From: an uncultured Tolumonas sp.
GTDB lineage: Bacteria; Pseudomonadota; Gammaproteobacteria; Enterobacterales; Aeromonadaceae
NCBI RefSeq assembly: GCF_963678185.1
Contig: NZ_OY782757.1
Span: 3,862,501 to 3,926,500, forward strand
DNA length: 64,000 nucleotides
Direction of reading: 5' to 3'
Shown here in pieces: positions 1 to 8,853 of the stretch; the stretch's first letter is position 1; each line of letters begins with the position of its first letter. Both the position numbers and the translations under genes were made by a program. The notes beneath the pieces were generated by a model. It did not search any database. It was given only the letters and a program-made list of their open reading frames with translations, and had not been told where the DNA came from.

Positions 1-2202
1 GAGGGCGCTGCGTAATTTGATATTCAACTCAAGCCGCTTTCTGATTTCATCGGCCATGTCTTCCGTAAAAAAGGCAAACTGGCCACGGTTATGCTGTTTG
101 GCGGTATGCGAGGCGGTTTCCACCTGCTTTAATAATTCGAGGGGCTCTGATTCTGAACCGAACAAGGTAATGCCTAACGTACAAGTGACATGTAAAGAGA
201 TGCCATTAAGTATGTAAGGTGTTTGGAATATACCGAGTAATTGATTGGCGATAAATTCGCAATGAATGCGTGCGGTAACATCGCTTTGCCCAAGTGATGC
301 GGCAATTAACAACAACTGGTCGGACGATATGCGAGTCAGATAATAATTTGGGAATTGCTGCTGCAGGCGCTGAACCATTTTAATCAGCAGTAAATCGCCA
401 TAAGCATGGCCAAGCGAGTCGTTGATGTTTTTGAAGTTATCAACATCAATCAGCAATAAGCCATTGATCTCTTGGCTTTGTTGCGCACTTTCCACCGTTT
501 CGGCGAGTTTTTCCAATAACGATCTGCGGTTCGGTAAACCGGTTAAATCATCGGAATAAGCCAGTCGCTCAATTTGTGCTTCGGTACTGCGTTGTTCGGC
601 CAAATCTTCAAAGGCACAGACATAGTGGCGAACCACGCCATATTCCATAATGGCATTGACTCTGAGGTGCACTGGGAAATAAAAGCCACTGCTGCGAACC
701 AGCCGCTCTTCGCCTTGCCAGCAATTATCTTGTTCCAGTGCCGTCAGTAATGTATCGAAGAAATCATCGCCGTAATAACGTGGCCGAAGTAGCCGGAAGT
801 GTTTGTTTAACACCTGTGCTTCGTTATAACCGGTAATACTGCAAAAGGCTGAGTTGACCCGCTCGATAATGCCACGATGGTTGATGATCAACATTGCCAG
901 CCGGTTATCAAAGGCCGCTTCAGCTGTTTTCAGTTGGCTCGTTAATGACTGATGGTGTAACTCTGCTTGTATTCGCACCTGAACTAGTGCCAGCACCTGC
1001 ATGATGTTGGTCCAGTGTTCCGGCAAATCACGGAAAAACAGCAGAATTATCCCAGAGAGATTGTTTTTGTTATCCTTCAAGGCCAGCGCAAAACACCATT
1101 GTTCATGTTGCATCAGCTGGTGGGGCAGCGATTCCTGATCCCAGATCATATGCCCGGACTGCAATAATTGCTGACGCAAGCTGTGGCTGAATTCCAGCAC
1201 GGGTGGCAGATGACCATCACTGGTCGGGCAAGGCTGGATGTAGCCGGGTAAATCAGCGCATTGCACAGCGAGCAGACAACGTGTGGCTCCGGTTTTTTGT
1301 TGCAACAGCCCCTGAACTTCGGCAAAGAAATCCGCACCATGCAATGCAGCTATTTCCGTATTAAATTGGTGTAGCCAATCAGATGTTTGTTGGGTAATTG
1401 CTTTGGGGGCTGGAGAGGTTTGTGGCGCTGGAAACTCATTTATCATGAGCAACGTTGCTGCAGTTTGCGCCAGCTGGAATAACTCAGGAGCAAAGCTGTC
1501 TTGCAACTGTCGATATTCTAACGTCAGTACACCACAAAGTTGCCGTTCTACCCGAATCGCCGTATCCAAACGTGCCAAAATGCCGCTTTCTTTGTAATAA
1601 TTCTGGCCTACAAGCAAAGGCTGATGATGCACATCGGAAAAGCCCAGCTGCTGGCGGATATCCAGCGCACGCTGATAGCGCCGATCGACAGGTTGGCTTC
1701 GTGGTAGAGCTTCATTACTACTGCTATAAATCGGCGATAGTGTTTGTTGCTGTAATTGCCAGACAATCAGGCGGTCGCAGCCGGAATAATATTGAATGGT
1801 TTCCAGTAACTGACGGTTACGTTCAGGGCCGGAGAGCCCTTGCACTGATTTTTCCAGTTCAAGAACGGCTAACCCTTGTGTCGAGGCGACTTTGCGCATC
1901 GGTTTGGCAAAAATAAGCCAATGTGAAGATTCAGTTGGCGTAACATTAAGTTGCCAGCAAACGTTATCCAGTTCTATGTTGATGGTTTGTGGCTGATTTT
2001 TACTGAATATGGCATTAAGTCGCTGAGCAGAAAGCGGCGGCAATTGATCGGGCCAGTACATTTCTGGCTTAGGGAATAACGAAACGGGATGATTAGCATG
2101 GGGATTTGCCAGTTTTAACTGGCGAGTTGCTGAATTCCACAGCAAGAAACAACCATCGGCATCTGTATCGTCGTCTACAATTGGAGCGCTTAAAAAATTC
2201 AT
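1..2202 (-). CDS. GAF-GAF-PAS-GGDEF c-di-GMP signalling protein, 3' end beyond window
   Basis: The frame is open from an ATG at 2202 to the window edge (734 codons, no stop), so the C-terminus is missing. Reading order: an N-terminal segment of about 110 residues, two GAF-like regions (about 114-250 and 277-420), a PAS domain (about 424-545; INHRGIIERVNSAF) and a GGDEF domain (about 549-710) opening with DDLTGLPNRRSLL. The GGDEF signature is replaced by SSDQL near residue 626, while the upstream DVDNFKNINDSLGH helix is intact. Loss of GG/EF predicts no diguanylate cyclase activity. The frame ends just after the GGDEF domain in a helical linker (KRLELNIKLRSAL) of the type that joins GGDEF to EAL, so the full protein is probably a GGDEF-EAL phosphodiesterase (inference). 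No signal peptide or membrane segment is visible, so it is probably a cytosolic sensor. Ligands unknown. Confidence 0.85.
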   Translation of the reverse strand, partial: MNFLSAPIVDDDTDADGCFLLWNSATRQLKLANPHANHPVSLFPKPEMYWPDQLPPLSAQRLNAIFSKNQPQTINIELDNVCWQLNVTPTESSHWLIFAKPMRKVASTQGLAVLELEKSVQGLSGPERNRQLLETIQYYSGCDRLIVWQLQQQTLSPIYSSSNEALPRSQPVDRRYQRALDIRQQLGFSDVHHQPLLVGQNYYKESGILARLDTAIRVERQLCGVLTLEYRQLQDSFAPELFQLAQTAATLLMINEFPAPQTSPAPKAITQQTSDWLHQFNTEIAALHGADFFAEVQGLLQQKTGATRCLLAVQCADLPGYIQPCPTSDGHLPPVLEFSHSLRQQLLQSGHMIWDQESLPHQLMQHEQWCFALALKDNKNNLSGIILLFFRDLPEHWTNIMQVLALVQVRIQAELHHQSLTSQLKTAEAAFDNRLAMLIINHRGIIERVNSAFCSITGYNEAQVLNKHFRLLRPRYYGDDFFDTLLTALEQDNCWQGEERLVRSSGFYFPVHLRVNAIMEYGVVRHYVCAFEDLAEQRSTEAQIERLAYSDDLTGLPNRRSLLEKLAETVESAQQSQEINGLLLIDVDNFKNINDSLGHAYGDLLLIKMVQRLQQQFPNYYLTRISSDQLLLIAASLGQSDVTARIHCEFIANQLLGIFQTPYILNGISLHVTCTLGITLFGSESEPLELLKQVETASHTAKQHNRGQFAFFTEDMADEIRKRLELNIKLRSAL

Positions 2203-2275
2203 ATAAAACAATGTTCTGCGTAGATGAACTAAAGAATAGCTTAAAATACTAAAAGCACAACCCGAGAAAACATAC

Positions 2276-2304
2276 TTGTTATCTAAATTAGATAAAGCTA
2301 AATT
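2276..2304 (+). promoter_or_regulatory. Promoter with embedded palindromic operator
   Basis: TTGTTA (2276-2281) and TAAATT (2299-2304) are 17 bp apart and fit a sigma-70 promoter. The perfect palindrome TTATCTAAATTAGATAA (2279-2295, arms of 8 around a central A) lies between them, the position expected of a repressor site. The half-motif recurs upstream of the YeeE/YedE pair near 23234. Confidence 0.6.
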
Positions 2305-2333
2305 AATGCCATAGATTTTTAAGGGAAGCAAAT

Positions 2334-3986
2334 ATGACAAAAATAATCATTGTCGGTGGCGTAGCAGGCGGTGCCTCTGCCGCGGCACGAGCGCGTCGCT
2401 TGTCAGAAGACGCTGAAATCATCATGCTAGAGCGTGGCGAATTCATCTCTTTTGCGAATTGCGGCCTGCCTTATCACGTCAGCGGTGATATTACACAACG
2501 TGATGCTTTATTACTGCAAACACCGCAAAGTTTTAAGTCACGCTTTAATGTTGAAGTTCGTATTTTCTCTGAAGTTGTTGCGATTGATCGTCAGCAAAAA
2601 GTGCTCACCGTAAAAAACGTGTTATCGGGTGAGGAATATAAAGAGTCTTACGATAAATTATTATTGAGCCCTGGGGCCGCGCCAATTCGCCCACCCATTC
2701 CCGGTATCAATAGCGCTAATACCTTCAGCTTACGCAACATTCCGGATATGGATCGCATTCTTGCTGCTGTTTCCCAGAATAAGCTACAGCATGCCACGGT
2801 AGTGGGTGGTGGTTTCATCGGTTTGGAAATGGTGGAAGCACTGCATCAGCTCGGTATTGCTGTGACGTTGCTAGAGTTGTCTGAACAAGTAATGGCTCCC
2901 GTTGATCTGGAGATGGCAAATTTCGTGCATCAGGTACTGGTACAAAAACAAACAGATCTGCGTTTGAACACAGGGCTAACAGCAATAATGGAACTGCCTG
3001 AATATCTGGAATTGACGTTAAGCAATGGCGAGAAATTAACAACCGGGCTAGTGATTCTGGCGATTGGTGTGAAACCAGAAACCATGCTGGCATCAGCTGC
3101 CGGGCTTGAGCTGGGTGCGCGCGGTGGTATCAAAGTCGATGAAGGTATGCGTACTAGTGACCCTGATATTTATGCGGTCGGTGATGCGGTTGAAACGCTG
3201 GATTTTGTGACCGAGCAACCGGCGTTGATCCCGCTGGCTGGCCCCGCTAATCGTCAGGGGCGTATTGCTGCCGATAACATGCTGGGGCGTGACGAAAAAT
3301 ATCAGCGCACACAAGGCACTGCGATTTGTAAGATCTTTGATTTTGCTATTGCCAGCACCGGCCATAGTGAAAAGAGTTTGCGCCGCCAAGGGCGAGCTTA
3401 TGAAAAAGTGTACGTTCATCCGGGGAACCACGCCGGTTATTATCCGGGTGCATTTCCTGTCAGCTTCAAACTCATTTTTGATCCAGTTACTGGGCAAATT
3501 CTGGGTGGGCAAGCGTTCGGGAAAGAGGGCGTAGATAAACGGATCGATGTATTAGCCGTTGCCATGCGAGCCGGTTTGAAAGTACAAGATCTGGAACACC
3601 TGGAGCTGACTTATGCACCGCCATTTGGTTCGGCGCGTGATGTGATCAATCAGGCTGGGATGGTGGCGGCGAACGTGATCAAAGGCGATGAACGTGTTTG
3701 CCACACTGCGGATATTTTGAATATCTCACCCGAACAGTTTTTGTTAGATGTGCGTAATCCGGGCGAGTTAACCAATATCGGTGCGATTCCGGGCGCGGTA
3801 AATATTCCGGTCGATCAACTGCGCGAACGATTAGCCGAATTACCGAAAGACAAAGAAATTTTGATCACTTGTCAGGTTGGTTTGCGTGGCCATGTGGCTT
3901 ATCGTTTATTGGCGAACCATGGTTTTAATGCACGTAATCTTTCCGGTGGTTTCAAAACGTTCCAGATCACGACCGCAAAATTCTGA
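2334..3986 (+). CDS. CoA-disulfide / NADH-dependent persulfide reductase fused to rhodanese
   Basis: 550 aa. The N-terminus is a class I pyridine nucleotide-disulfide oxidoreductase: FAD-binding IIIVGGVAGGASAAARARR, then SFANCGLPYH with the single redox cysteine Cys43 of the CoA-disulfide reductase family. A second nucleotide-binding site VVGGGFIGLEM follows, then YAVGDAVE. Residues about 450-550 are a rhodanese domain (LLDVRNPGEL, active loop CQVGLRGH with Cys513). This fusion is the architecture of CoADR-RHD/Nsr enzymes, which reduce CoA persulfide or polysulfide with NAD(P)H. A cytosolic role in handling sulfane sulfur is expected. The start ATG follows AAGGGA at good spacing. Monocistronic: a strong hairpin follows and the upstream gene is divergent. 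Confidence 0.9.
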   Translation: MTKIIIVGGVAGGASAAARARRLSEDAEIIMLERGEFISFANCGLPYHVSGDITQRDALLLQTPQSFKSRFNVEVRIFSEVVAIDRQQKVLTVKNVLSGEEYKESYDKLLLSPGAAPIRPPIPGINSANTFSLRNIPDMDRILAAVSQNKLQHATVVGGGFIGLEMVEALHQLGIAVTLLELSEQVMAPVDLEMANFVHQVLVQKQTDLRLNTGLTAIMELPEYLELTLSNGEKLTTGLVILAIGVKPETMLASAAGLELGARGGIKVDEGMRTSDPDIYAVGDAVETLDFVTEQPALIPLAGPANRQGRIAADNMLGRDEKYQRTQGTAICKIFDFAIASTGHSEKSLRRQGRAYEKVYVHPGNHAGYYPGAFPVSFKLIFDPVTGQILGGQAFGKEGVDKRIDVLAVAMRAGLKVQDLEHLELTYAPPFGSARDVINQAGMVAANVIKGDERVCHTADILNISPEQFLLDVRNPGELTNIGAIPGAVNIPVDQLRERLAELPKDKEILITCQVGLRGHVAYRLLANHGFNARNLSGGFKTFQITTAKF

Positions 3987-4007
3987 CGGTTAGTAATATG
4001 AAATGGG

Positions 4008-4040
4008 AAAGGGCGACTTTTATTGAGAGCCGCCCTTTTT
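4008..4040. terminator. Bidirectional intrinsic terminator
   Basis: AAAGGGCG (4008-4015) pairs with CGCCCTTT (4031-4038), with a T run on the plus side and an A run before it. It sits between the convergent reductase and yfeH genes and can serve both. Confidence 0.8.
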
Positions 4041-4041
4041 A

Positions 4042-5013
4042 TTAATCAGTTACTCGTTTGGCGTAACGTTGCGCCAGCACTGCACAAACCATCAATTGAA
4101 TTTGATGAAACAGCATGATCGGCAACAAGATCGGACCAAGATGTGCGCCGGCAAACAATACTTTGGCCATAGGCACACCACTGACCAAACTTTTCTTCGA
4201 GCCACAAAACACAATCGTAATTTCGTCTGGCACTGAAAAACCCAAACGACGGCTGAGTAGGCGAGAGCCTAATAATGCGATCGCTAAAATAGTAATACAG
4301 GAAATAAACAAACCGAGTAATGACATCATGGGGACACTGCTCCACAGATGTTCTATCACTGCCGCACTGAAGGCTGTATACACCACCAACAGGATCGAGC
4401 CACGGTCGACAATACCCAGCACTTTCTTATGTTTGGTTACAAACCCGCCAATCCACGGTTGCAGCAGGTGGCCGCTGACAAAAGGCAGCAATAATTGCAG
4501 TAAGATCTTACTGATGCCATGCAGATCACTGCTACCCGTTCCTTTAGCTAAAACAAGACTCACCAAGATCGGTGTGACGAAGATGCCCAATAAACTGGAA
4601 GCTGAAGCGCTACATACCGCTGCGGGCACATTGCCTTTTGCCATCGAGGTAAATGCAATCGCAGACTGAACAGTGGCAGGCAAACAGCATAAATACAGAA
4701 TGCCTTGATAAATCACTGGGCCCACTAACGGTGTCAGTAGCGGTTGCAGTAACAAGCCAATGATGGGAAACAATAAAAAAGTCAGGCTCATCACCAGCAA
4801 ATGTAAACGCCAGTGTGTAATACCCGCTAATACCGCACTGCGGGATAATTTGGCGCCATGCAGAAAAAACAGCAGTGCGATGGCGATATCGGCAATTTGA
4901 TTAAAAATCACGGCAGCATCGCCCTGACACGGCAAGAAACTGGCTAGGGTTACTGTGCTGATCAGCATCAGCGTAAAGCGATCAGGGAGCAGACGTGATA
5001 AGCCACTGAACAT
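4042..5013 (-). CDS. yfeH: YfeH-like SBF-family membrane transporter
   Basis: 323 aa, almost all hydrophobic helices (about ten), as in the SBF-like (bile acid:sodium symporter fold) family. Long stretches match remembered E. coli YfeH: ALLFFLHGAKLSR, ATVQSAIAFTSMAKGN, AAVCSASASSLLGIF, DEITIVFCGSKKSL and FHQIQLMVCAVLA. The substrate is not established for this subfamily. Start ATG at 5013 follows AGGA with 7 nt spacing. It is transcribed divergently from an AraC-type regulator 78 bp away, which may control it (inference). Confidence 0.9.
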   Translation of the reverse strand: MFSGLSRLLPDRFTLMLISTVTLASFLPCQGDAAVIFNQIADIAIALLFFLHGAKLSRSAVLAGITHWRLHLLVMSLTFLLFPIIGLLLQPLLTPLVGPVIYQGILYLCCLPATVQSAIAFTSMAKGNVPAAVCSASASSLLGIFVTPILVSLVLAKGTGSSDLHGISKILLQLLLPFVSGHLLQPWIGGFVTKHKKVLGIVDRGSILLVVYTAFSAAVIEHLWSSVPMMSLLGLFISCITILAIALLGSRLLSRRLGFSVPDEITIVFCGSKKSLVSGVPMAKVLFAGAHLGPILLPIMLFHQIQLMVCAVLAQRYAKRVTD

Positions 5014-5091
5014 ATATAATTCCTGTGTTAATACTTTCCGACATACTCTAAGCTGTCCAGTAATGCGTAACTAACGATAAAAAGTCATTTT

Positions 5092-5883
5092 ATGTCGATA
5101 AAAGGACATCTCGTCCGCACAGAGCGGATCGTTCCGGATATAGAACAATTACCACGCCCTGTTTATGCCAGAAATGAGTCTGTTGCTCGTGATTCGCAAA
5201 CAGTGTGGCATCAGCATGATTGGATACAGATCTCTTATGCGATCCGCGGCATGCTGACGGTGTATACCGAAAGTGGCAGTTATGTGGTGCCTCCGATGTG
5301 GGCGGTATGGATACCTAACGGTGTTCGTCATCAAGTGATCACCTCTGATCGCGTGGAAATGCGCGGGCTTTATATTGAGGCGAGCGTCGCATGTTTTGAC
5401 AACGAGGCAGCAGGATGTCACGTGTTTGAAGTGACACCGTTGTTACGAGAACTGATCTGTACGTTTTGTGCATTGCCGGTGTTATATGACATTGCTGGCG
5501 AACAAGGGCGGTTAGTGCAAGTTCTGCTTGATCAACTGCAGGCGGCTAAGAGCGTAGAATGGTCGTTGCCAATGCCAACTGATCAACGGCTGAAGCGATT
5601 GTGTGACGAATTACAGCTACACCCGGATGATCAGCGAACCTTAGTTGTCTGGGGGCAATTATTAGGCGCCTCAGAAAAAACCCTCAGCCGACTGTTCCTG
5701 AAACAAACGGGATTGTCATTTCGGATCTGGCGCCAACGGCTACGTTTATTCAGTGCATTACGCCGTCTGGAGTCGGGTGAAACGGTCACCTCGGTGGCGC
5801 TGGCTTCTGGTTATGATTCTACGTCCTCGTTTATTGCCGCTTTTCGCGCGCAGTTTGGTATGACGCCGGGAGAGGTTTTTTAA
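5092..5883 (+). CDS. AraC-family transcriptional regulator
   Basis: 263 aa. The N-terminal half looks like a cupin sensor (WHQHDWIQISYAIRGMLTVY, then VVPPMWAVWIPNGVRHQV). The C-terminal third (about 165-263) is the double helix-turn-helix of AraC proteins, with ASEKTLSRLFLKQTGLSFRIWRQRLRL and SVALASGYDSTSSFIAAFRAQFGMTPGE. The arrangement resembles NimR/RipA-type regulators that sit divergently next to the efflux or transport gene they control. Here the neighbour is yfeH, so regulation of yfeH is likely but unproven. The Shine-Dalgarno is poor (GATAAAAAG region). Confidence 0.87.
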   Translation: MSIKGHLVRTERIVPDIEQLPRPVYARNESVARDSQTVWHQHDWIQISYAIRGMLTVYTESGSYVVPPMWAVWIPNGVRHQVITSDRVEMRGLYIEASVACFDNEAAGCHVFEVTPLLRELICTFCALPVLYDIAGEQGRLVQVLLDQLQAAKSVEWSLPMPTDQRLKRLCDELQLHPDDQRTLVVWGQLLGASEKTLSRLFLKQTGLSFRIWRQRLRLFSALRRLESGETVTSVALASGYDSTSSFIAAFRAQFGMTPGEVF

Positions 5884-5887
5884 ATAT

Positions 5888-5916
5888 AAAAAAAGCACCC
5901 GACAATTGCCGGATGC
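5888..5916 (-). terminator. Intrinsic terminator of gabT
   Basis: Hairpin 5895-5916. Read on the minus strand its two imperfect pairs become G-U wobbles and it is followed by seven T residues; on the plus strand the same pairs are C-A mismatches. The structure is therefore built for minus-strand transcription from gabT. Confidence 0.75.
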
Positions 5917-5953
5917 TCTGCTTATGGACACGGAGGAGATTTTTTAGGAACGG

Positions 5954-7231
5954 TTACACCAGTTCTTTGATAACAGCTTTCAGCAGTGCCATGCCTTCAT
6001 CGAGAATTTCCATTTCGGTCGTCAATGGTGGCAGGAAGCGGATCACGTTAGCACGCGTGCCGCATGACAGCAGGATCAAGCCTTTTTCAGCCGCTTTGGC
6101 ACAGATGGCTTTGGTCAGATCAGAATCAGGCTTTTTCATATCGCCGTCTTTGACCAATTCCAGCGCGATCATGGCACCCAAATTACGGATGTCGCCTACA
6201 ATGGCAGGGTGTTCGGCTTTGATATCGCGCAGATGGTTGACCATGCGCTCACCGATCGCCAGTGCACGATCACACAATTTTTCTTCTTCGATGGCATCGA
6301 ATACGGCCAAACCAGCCGCGCAACCCAATGGTGAACCGGCATAGGTGCCGCCCAAGCCGCCAGGCTGTGGTGCATCCATAATTTCTGCTTTACCTACGAC
6401 GGCAGAAATTGGGTAACCACCGCCCAGACCTTTCGCCATGGTCACTAAGTCAGCTTCGATGCCGGCGTAATCATGGGCAAACATACGGCCAGTACGGGCA
6501 AAACCAGTCTGGATTTCGTCACAGATCAGTAGGATGCCTTTTTGATCGCACAGTTCACGTAATTTTTGCAGGAACGAAGCCGGGGCTGGATAGAAACCGC
6601 CTTCGCCTTGCACACATTCAATGATGATTGCGGCAACACGATTAGGGTCGATATCGCATTTGAACAGTTGATTCAGCGCTTCAAAGCTGTCGTCTTCTGA
6701 GACACCCAGCAGTTCATTTGGGTAAGCCACATGATAAATTTCAGCCGGGAATGGGCCAAAACCTGCTTTGTATGGCTGCACTTTACCGGTTAAACCGACG
6801 GTCAGCAGGGTACGGCCGTGGAAACCGCCGTTGAAGGCGATCACACCAGAACGGCCAGTGTAAGAACGGGCAATTTTCACCGCGTTTTCTACTGCTTCCG
6901 CACCAGTAGTGACAAACATGGCTTTTTTCGGGGTGTTGCCTGGAACAGCTTTAACTAGTTTTTCCGCCAGTTTTACAGCAGATTCATAAGGCGTTACCGT
7001 CATGCAAGTGTGGCTGAAGTTATCCAGCTGTGCTTTCACTGCAGCAACCACTTTTGGATGGCTATGGCCGGTATTCACCACCGCGATACCACTACCAAAA
7101 TCAATGTAACGTTTACCTTCGACATCCCACAGTTCGGCATTTTTAGCTTTTGCGACATAGATACCGTAGGCATTGCCTTCACCACGAGCAAAAACAGCTT
7201 GTTTACGTTGTTGCAGTTCAGCGTTATTCAT
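5954..7231 (-). CDS. gabT: 4-aminobutyrate aminotransferase
   Basis: 425 aa from the ATG at 7231 (MNNAELQQRK), chosen because AAGGAG lies 7 nt upstream; an upstream in-frame ATG at 7258 lacks this. Class III PLP aminotransferase: GSGIAVVNTGHSHPKV, TTGAEAVENAVKIAR, GGFHGRTLLT, ICDEIQTGFARTG and the PLP-lysine motif TMAKGLGGGYPIS. It transfers the amino group of GABA to 2-oxoglutarate, giving succinate semialdehyde and glutamate. It lies directly downstream of gabD on the same strand. 5-aminovalerate is a possible second substrate, as for DavT enzymes. Length matches E. coli GabT. Confidence 0.93.
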   Translation of the reverse strand: MNNAELQQRKQAVFARGEGNAYGIYVAKAKNAELWDVEGKRYIDFGSGIAVVNTGHSHPKVVAAVKAQLDNFSHTCMTVTPYESAVKLAEKLVKAVPGNTPKKAMFVTTGAEAVENAVKIARSYTGRSGVIAFNGGFHGRTLLTVGLTGKVQPYKAGFGPFPAEIYHVAYPNELLGVSEDDSFEALNQLFKCDIDPNRVAAIIIECVQGEGGFYPAPASFLQKLRELCDQKGILLICDEIQTGFARTGRMFAHDYAGIEADLVTMAKGLGGGYPISAVVGKAEIMDAPQPGGLGGTYAGSPLGCAAGLAVFDAIEEEKLCDRALAIGERMVNHLRDIKAEHPAIVGDIRNLGAMIALELVKDGDMKKPDSDLTKAICAKAAEKGLILLSCGTRANVIRFLPPLTTEMEILDEGMALLKAVIKELV

Positions 7232-7271
7232 TGGTAACTCCTTAAAATATGCAGCCACAATCCTTTGAGAA

Positions 7272-8735
7272 CTATTTTAAGCCGCCCATACAGAGGTATT
7301 TAATTTCAGTAAATTCTTCCAGACCGTATTTAGAACCTTCACGACCCAGACCAGATTCTTTAACGCCACCAAACGGGGCGACTTCGCTGGAAATCCCGCC
7401 TTCGTTGATACCGACCATGCCGTATTCCAAGGCTTCGGAGACGCGCCAGATGCGGCTGATATCACGGCTGTAGAAATAAGCAGCCAGCCCGAACGGTGTA
7501 TCGTTTGCCATGGCGATAGCTTCAGCTTCCGTTGAGAAGCGGAACAGCGGTGCGACTGGGCCAAAAATTTCCGAGTGGAAAATTTTCATGTCACTGGTCA
7601 CTTCTTTCAGCACGGTTGGCTGATAGAAATTGTCGCCAGTTGGATGAACTGAGCCGCCGGTTAATAATTTCGCGCCGCGAGTGATCGCATCAGAAACCAA
7701 GTGTTGCACTTTGTGCATCGCCGCTTGGTTGATCAGCGGGCCAATGGTGGTGCCAGTGTCGGTGCCTAAACCGACTTTTAATTTTTTCACTGCCGCAACC
7801 AGCTTCTCTGCAAAAGCATCATAGATGCCATCTTGCACCAGAATGCGGTTCGCGCAGATACAGGTTTGGCCGGCATTGCGGTATTTCGACACCATTAAAC
7901 CTGCGATAGCCGCATCAATGTCAGCATCGTCGAACACGATAAACGGTGCGTTGCCACCCAGCTCTAAACCCAGTTTTTTCACAGTAGCTGCGCATTGGCT
8001 CATCAATTGCTTACCAACAGGAGTCGATCCGGTGAAAGTGAGCTTGCGAACCCGGCTGTCGCCGCAGAAAACTTGGCCAATTTCTGCCGCTTTGCGACTA
8101 ATGACTATCTGAAAGACATCTTCTGGAATACCGGCCTGGTGTGCCAGTGTGATCAACGCCAGTGCAGAGAGTGGTGTTTCATCCGAAGGTTTCACTACGA
8201 TAGTGCAGCCCGCACCAAGAGCGGGCGCCACTTTGCGCGTGATCATGGCGTTCGGGAAGTTCCACGGCGTGATCGCAGCGACCACACCAATGCTTTGTTT
8301 GATGGTCAGAATTCGACGATCACCGCTGGCAGCAGGAATGATGTCGCCATAAACGCGTTTGGTTTCTTCGGCGAACCATTCGATATACGAGGCGCCATAA
8401 GCGATTTCACCTTTGGCTTCGGCCAATGGTTTACCTTGTTCTAAGGTCATCAGCAGGGCTAGGGCATCCTGATTTTCCAGAATCAGGTCGAACCAGCGAC
8501 GCAGCAGCAGAGCGCGTTGTTTCGCTGGCAGGGCTTGCCAAGCGGGTAGTGCGGCACTGGCGCGATCAATCGCGGCTAAAGCATCGCCTGCTGTCTGATT
8601 TGGCAGTGTGGCGATAACAGCACCTGTCGCAGGGTTGGTCACAGAGAAAGTGGTGCCAACTTTTGGCGTCATCCACTGCGAAGCTTGCCATTGGCAAAAT
8701 GGAGCTAGCAACGGATCAATAGATGGGTAGCACAT
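7272..8735 (-). CDS. gabD: Succinate-semialdehyde dehydrogenase
   Basis: 487 aa, aldehyde dehydrogenase superfamily. Visible motifs: PWNFPNAMITRKVAPALGAG, the NAD(P)-loop TFTGSTPVGKQL, the general base in LELGGNAPFIVFDDAD and the catalytic cysteine in NAGQTCICANR. It oxidises succinate semialdehyde to succinate. The start ATG at 8735 has GGAG 7 nt upstream. gabT follows after 40 bp, so the two enzymes convert GABA to succinate as one operon. A glutarate-semialdehyde role (DavD) cannot be excluded. A LysR regulator is divergent 118 bp away. Confidence 0.93.
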   Translation of the reverse strand: MCYPSIDPLLAPFCQWQASQWMTPKVGTTFSVTNPATGAVIATLPNQTAGDALAAIDRASAALPAWQALPAKQRALLLRRWFDLILENQDALALLMTLEQGKPLAEAKGEIAYGASYIEWFAEETKRVYGDIIPAASGDRRILTIKQSIGVVAAITPWNFPNAMITRKVAPALGAGCTIVVKPSDETPLSALALITLAHQAGIPEDVFQIVISRKAAEIGQVFCGDSRVRKLTFTGSTPVGKQLMSQCAATVKKLGLELGGNAPFIVFDDADIDAAIAGLMVSKYRNAGQTCICANRILVQDGIYDAFAEKLVAAVKKLKVGLGTDTGTTIGPLINQAAMHKVQHLVSDAITRGAKLLTGGSVHPTGDNFYQPTVLKEVTSDMKIFHSEIFGPVAPLFRFSTEAEAIAMANDTPFGLAAYFYSRDISRIWRVSEALEYGMVGINEGGISSEVAPFGGVKESGLGREGSKYGLEEFTEIKYLCMGGLK

Positions 8736-8796
8736 ACGGGATCTCCGGTGACTGTGGATGCCCTGAATTATCGGGCTGATGTGTTCATACTAGCGC

Positions 8797-8824
8797 GTTA
8801 TACCGTTGCATAAATGACTAACAA
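8797..8824 (-). promoter_or_regulatory. Candidate gabDT promoter
   Basis: On the minus strand TTGTTA (8824-8819) and TATAAC (8802-8797) are 16 bp apart. They fall in the 118-bp divergent gap between gabD and the lysR gene. Confidence 0.4.
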
Positions 8825-8853
8825 TCAACTCTTACATTGAGGAAATTAAAACA

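Noticed and set aside
4115-4669. 184-aa plus-strand frame
   Set aside because: Antisense shadow of yfeH, which is recognised along its whole length.
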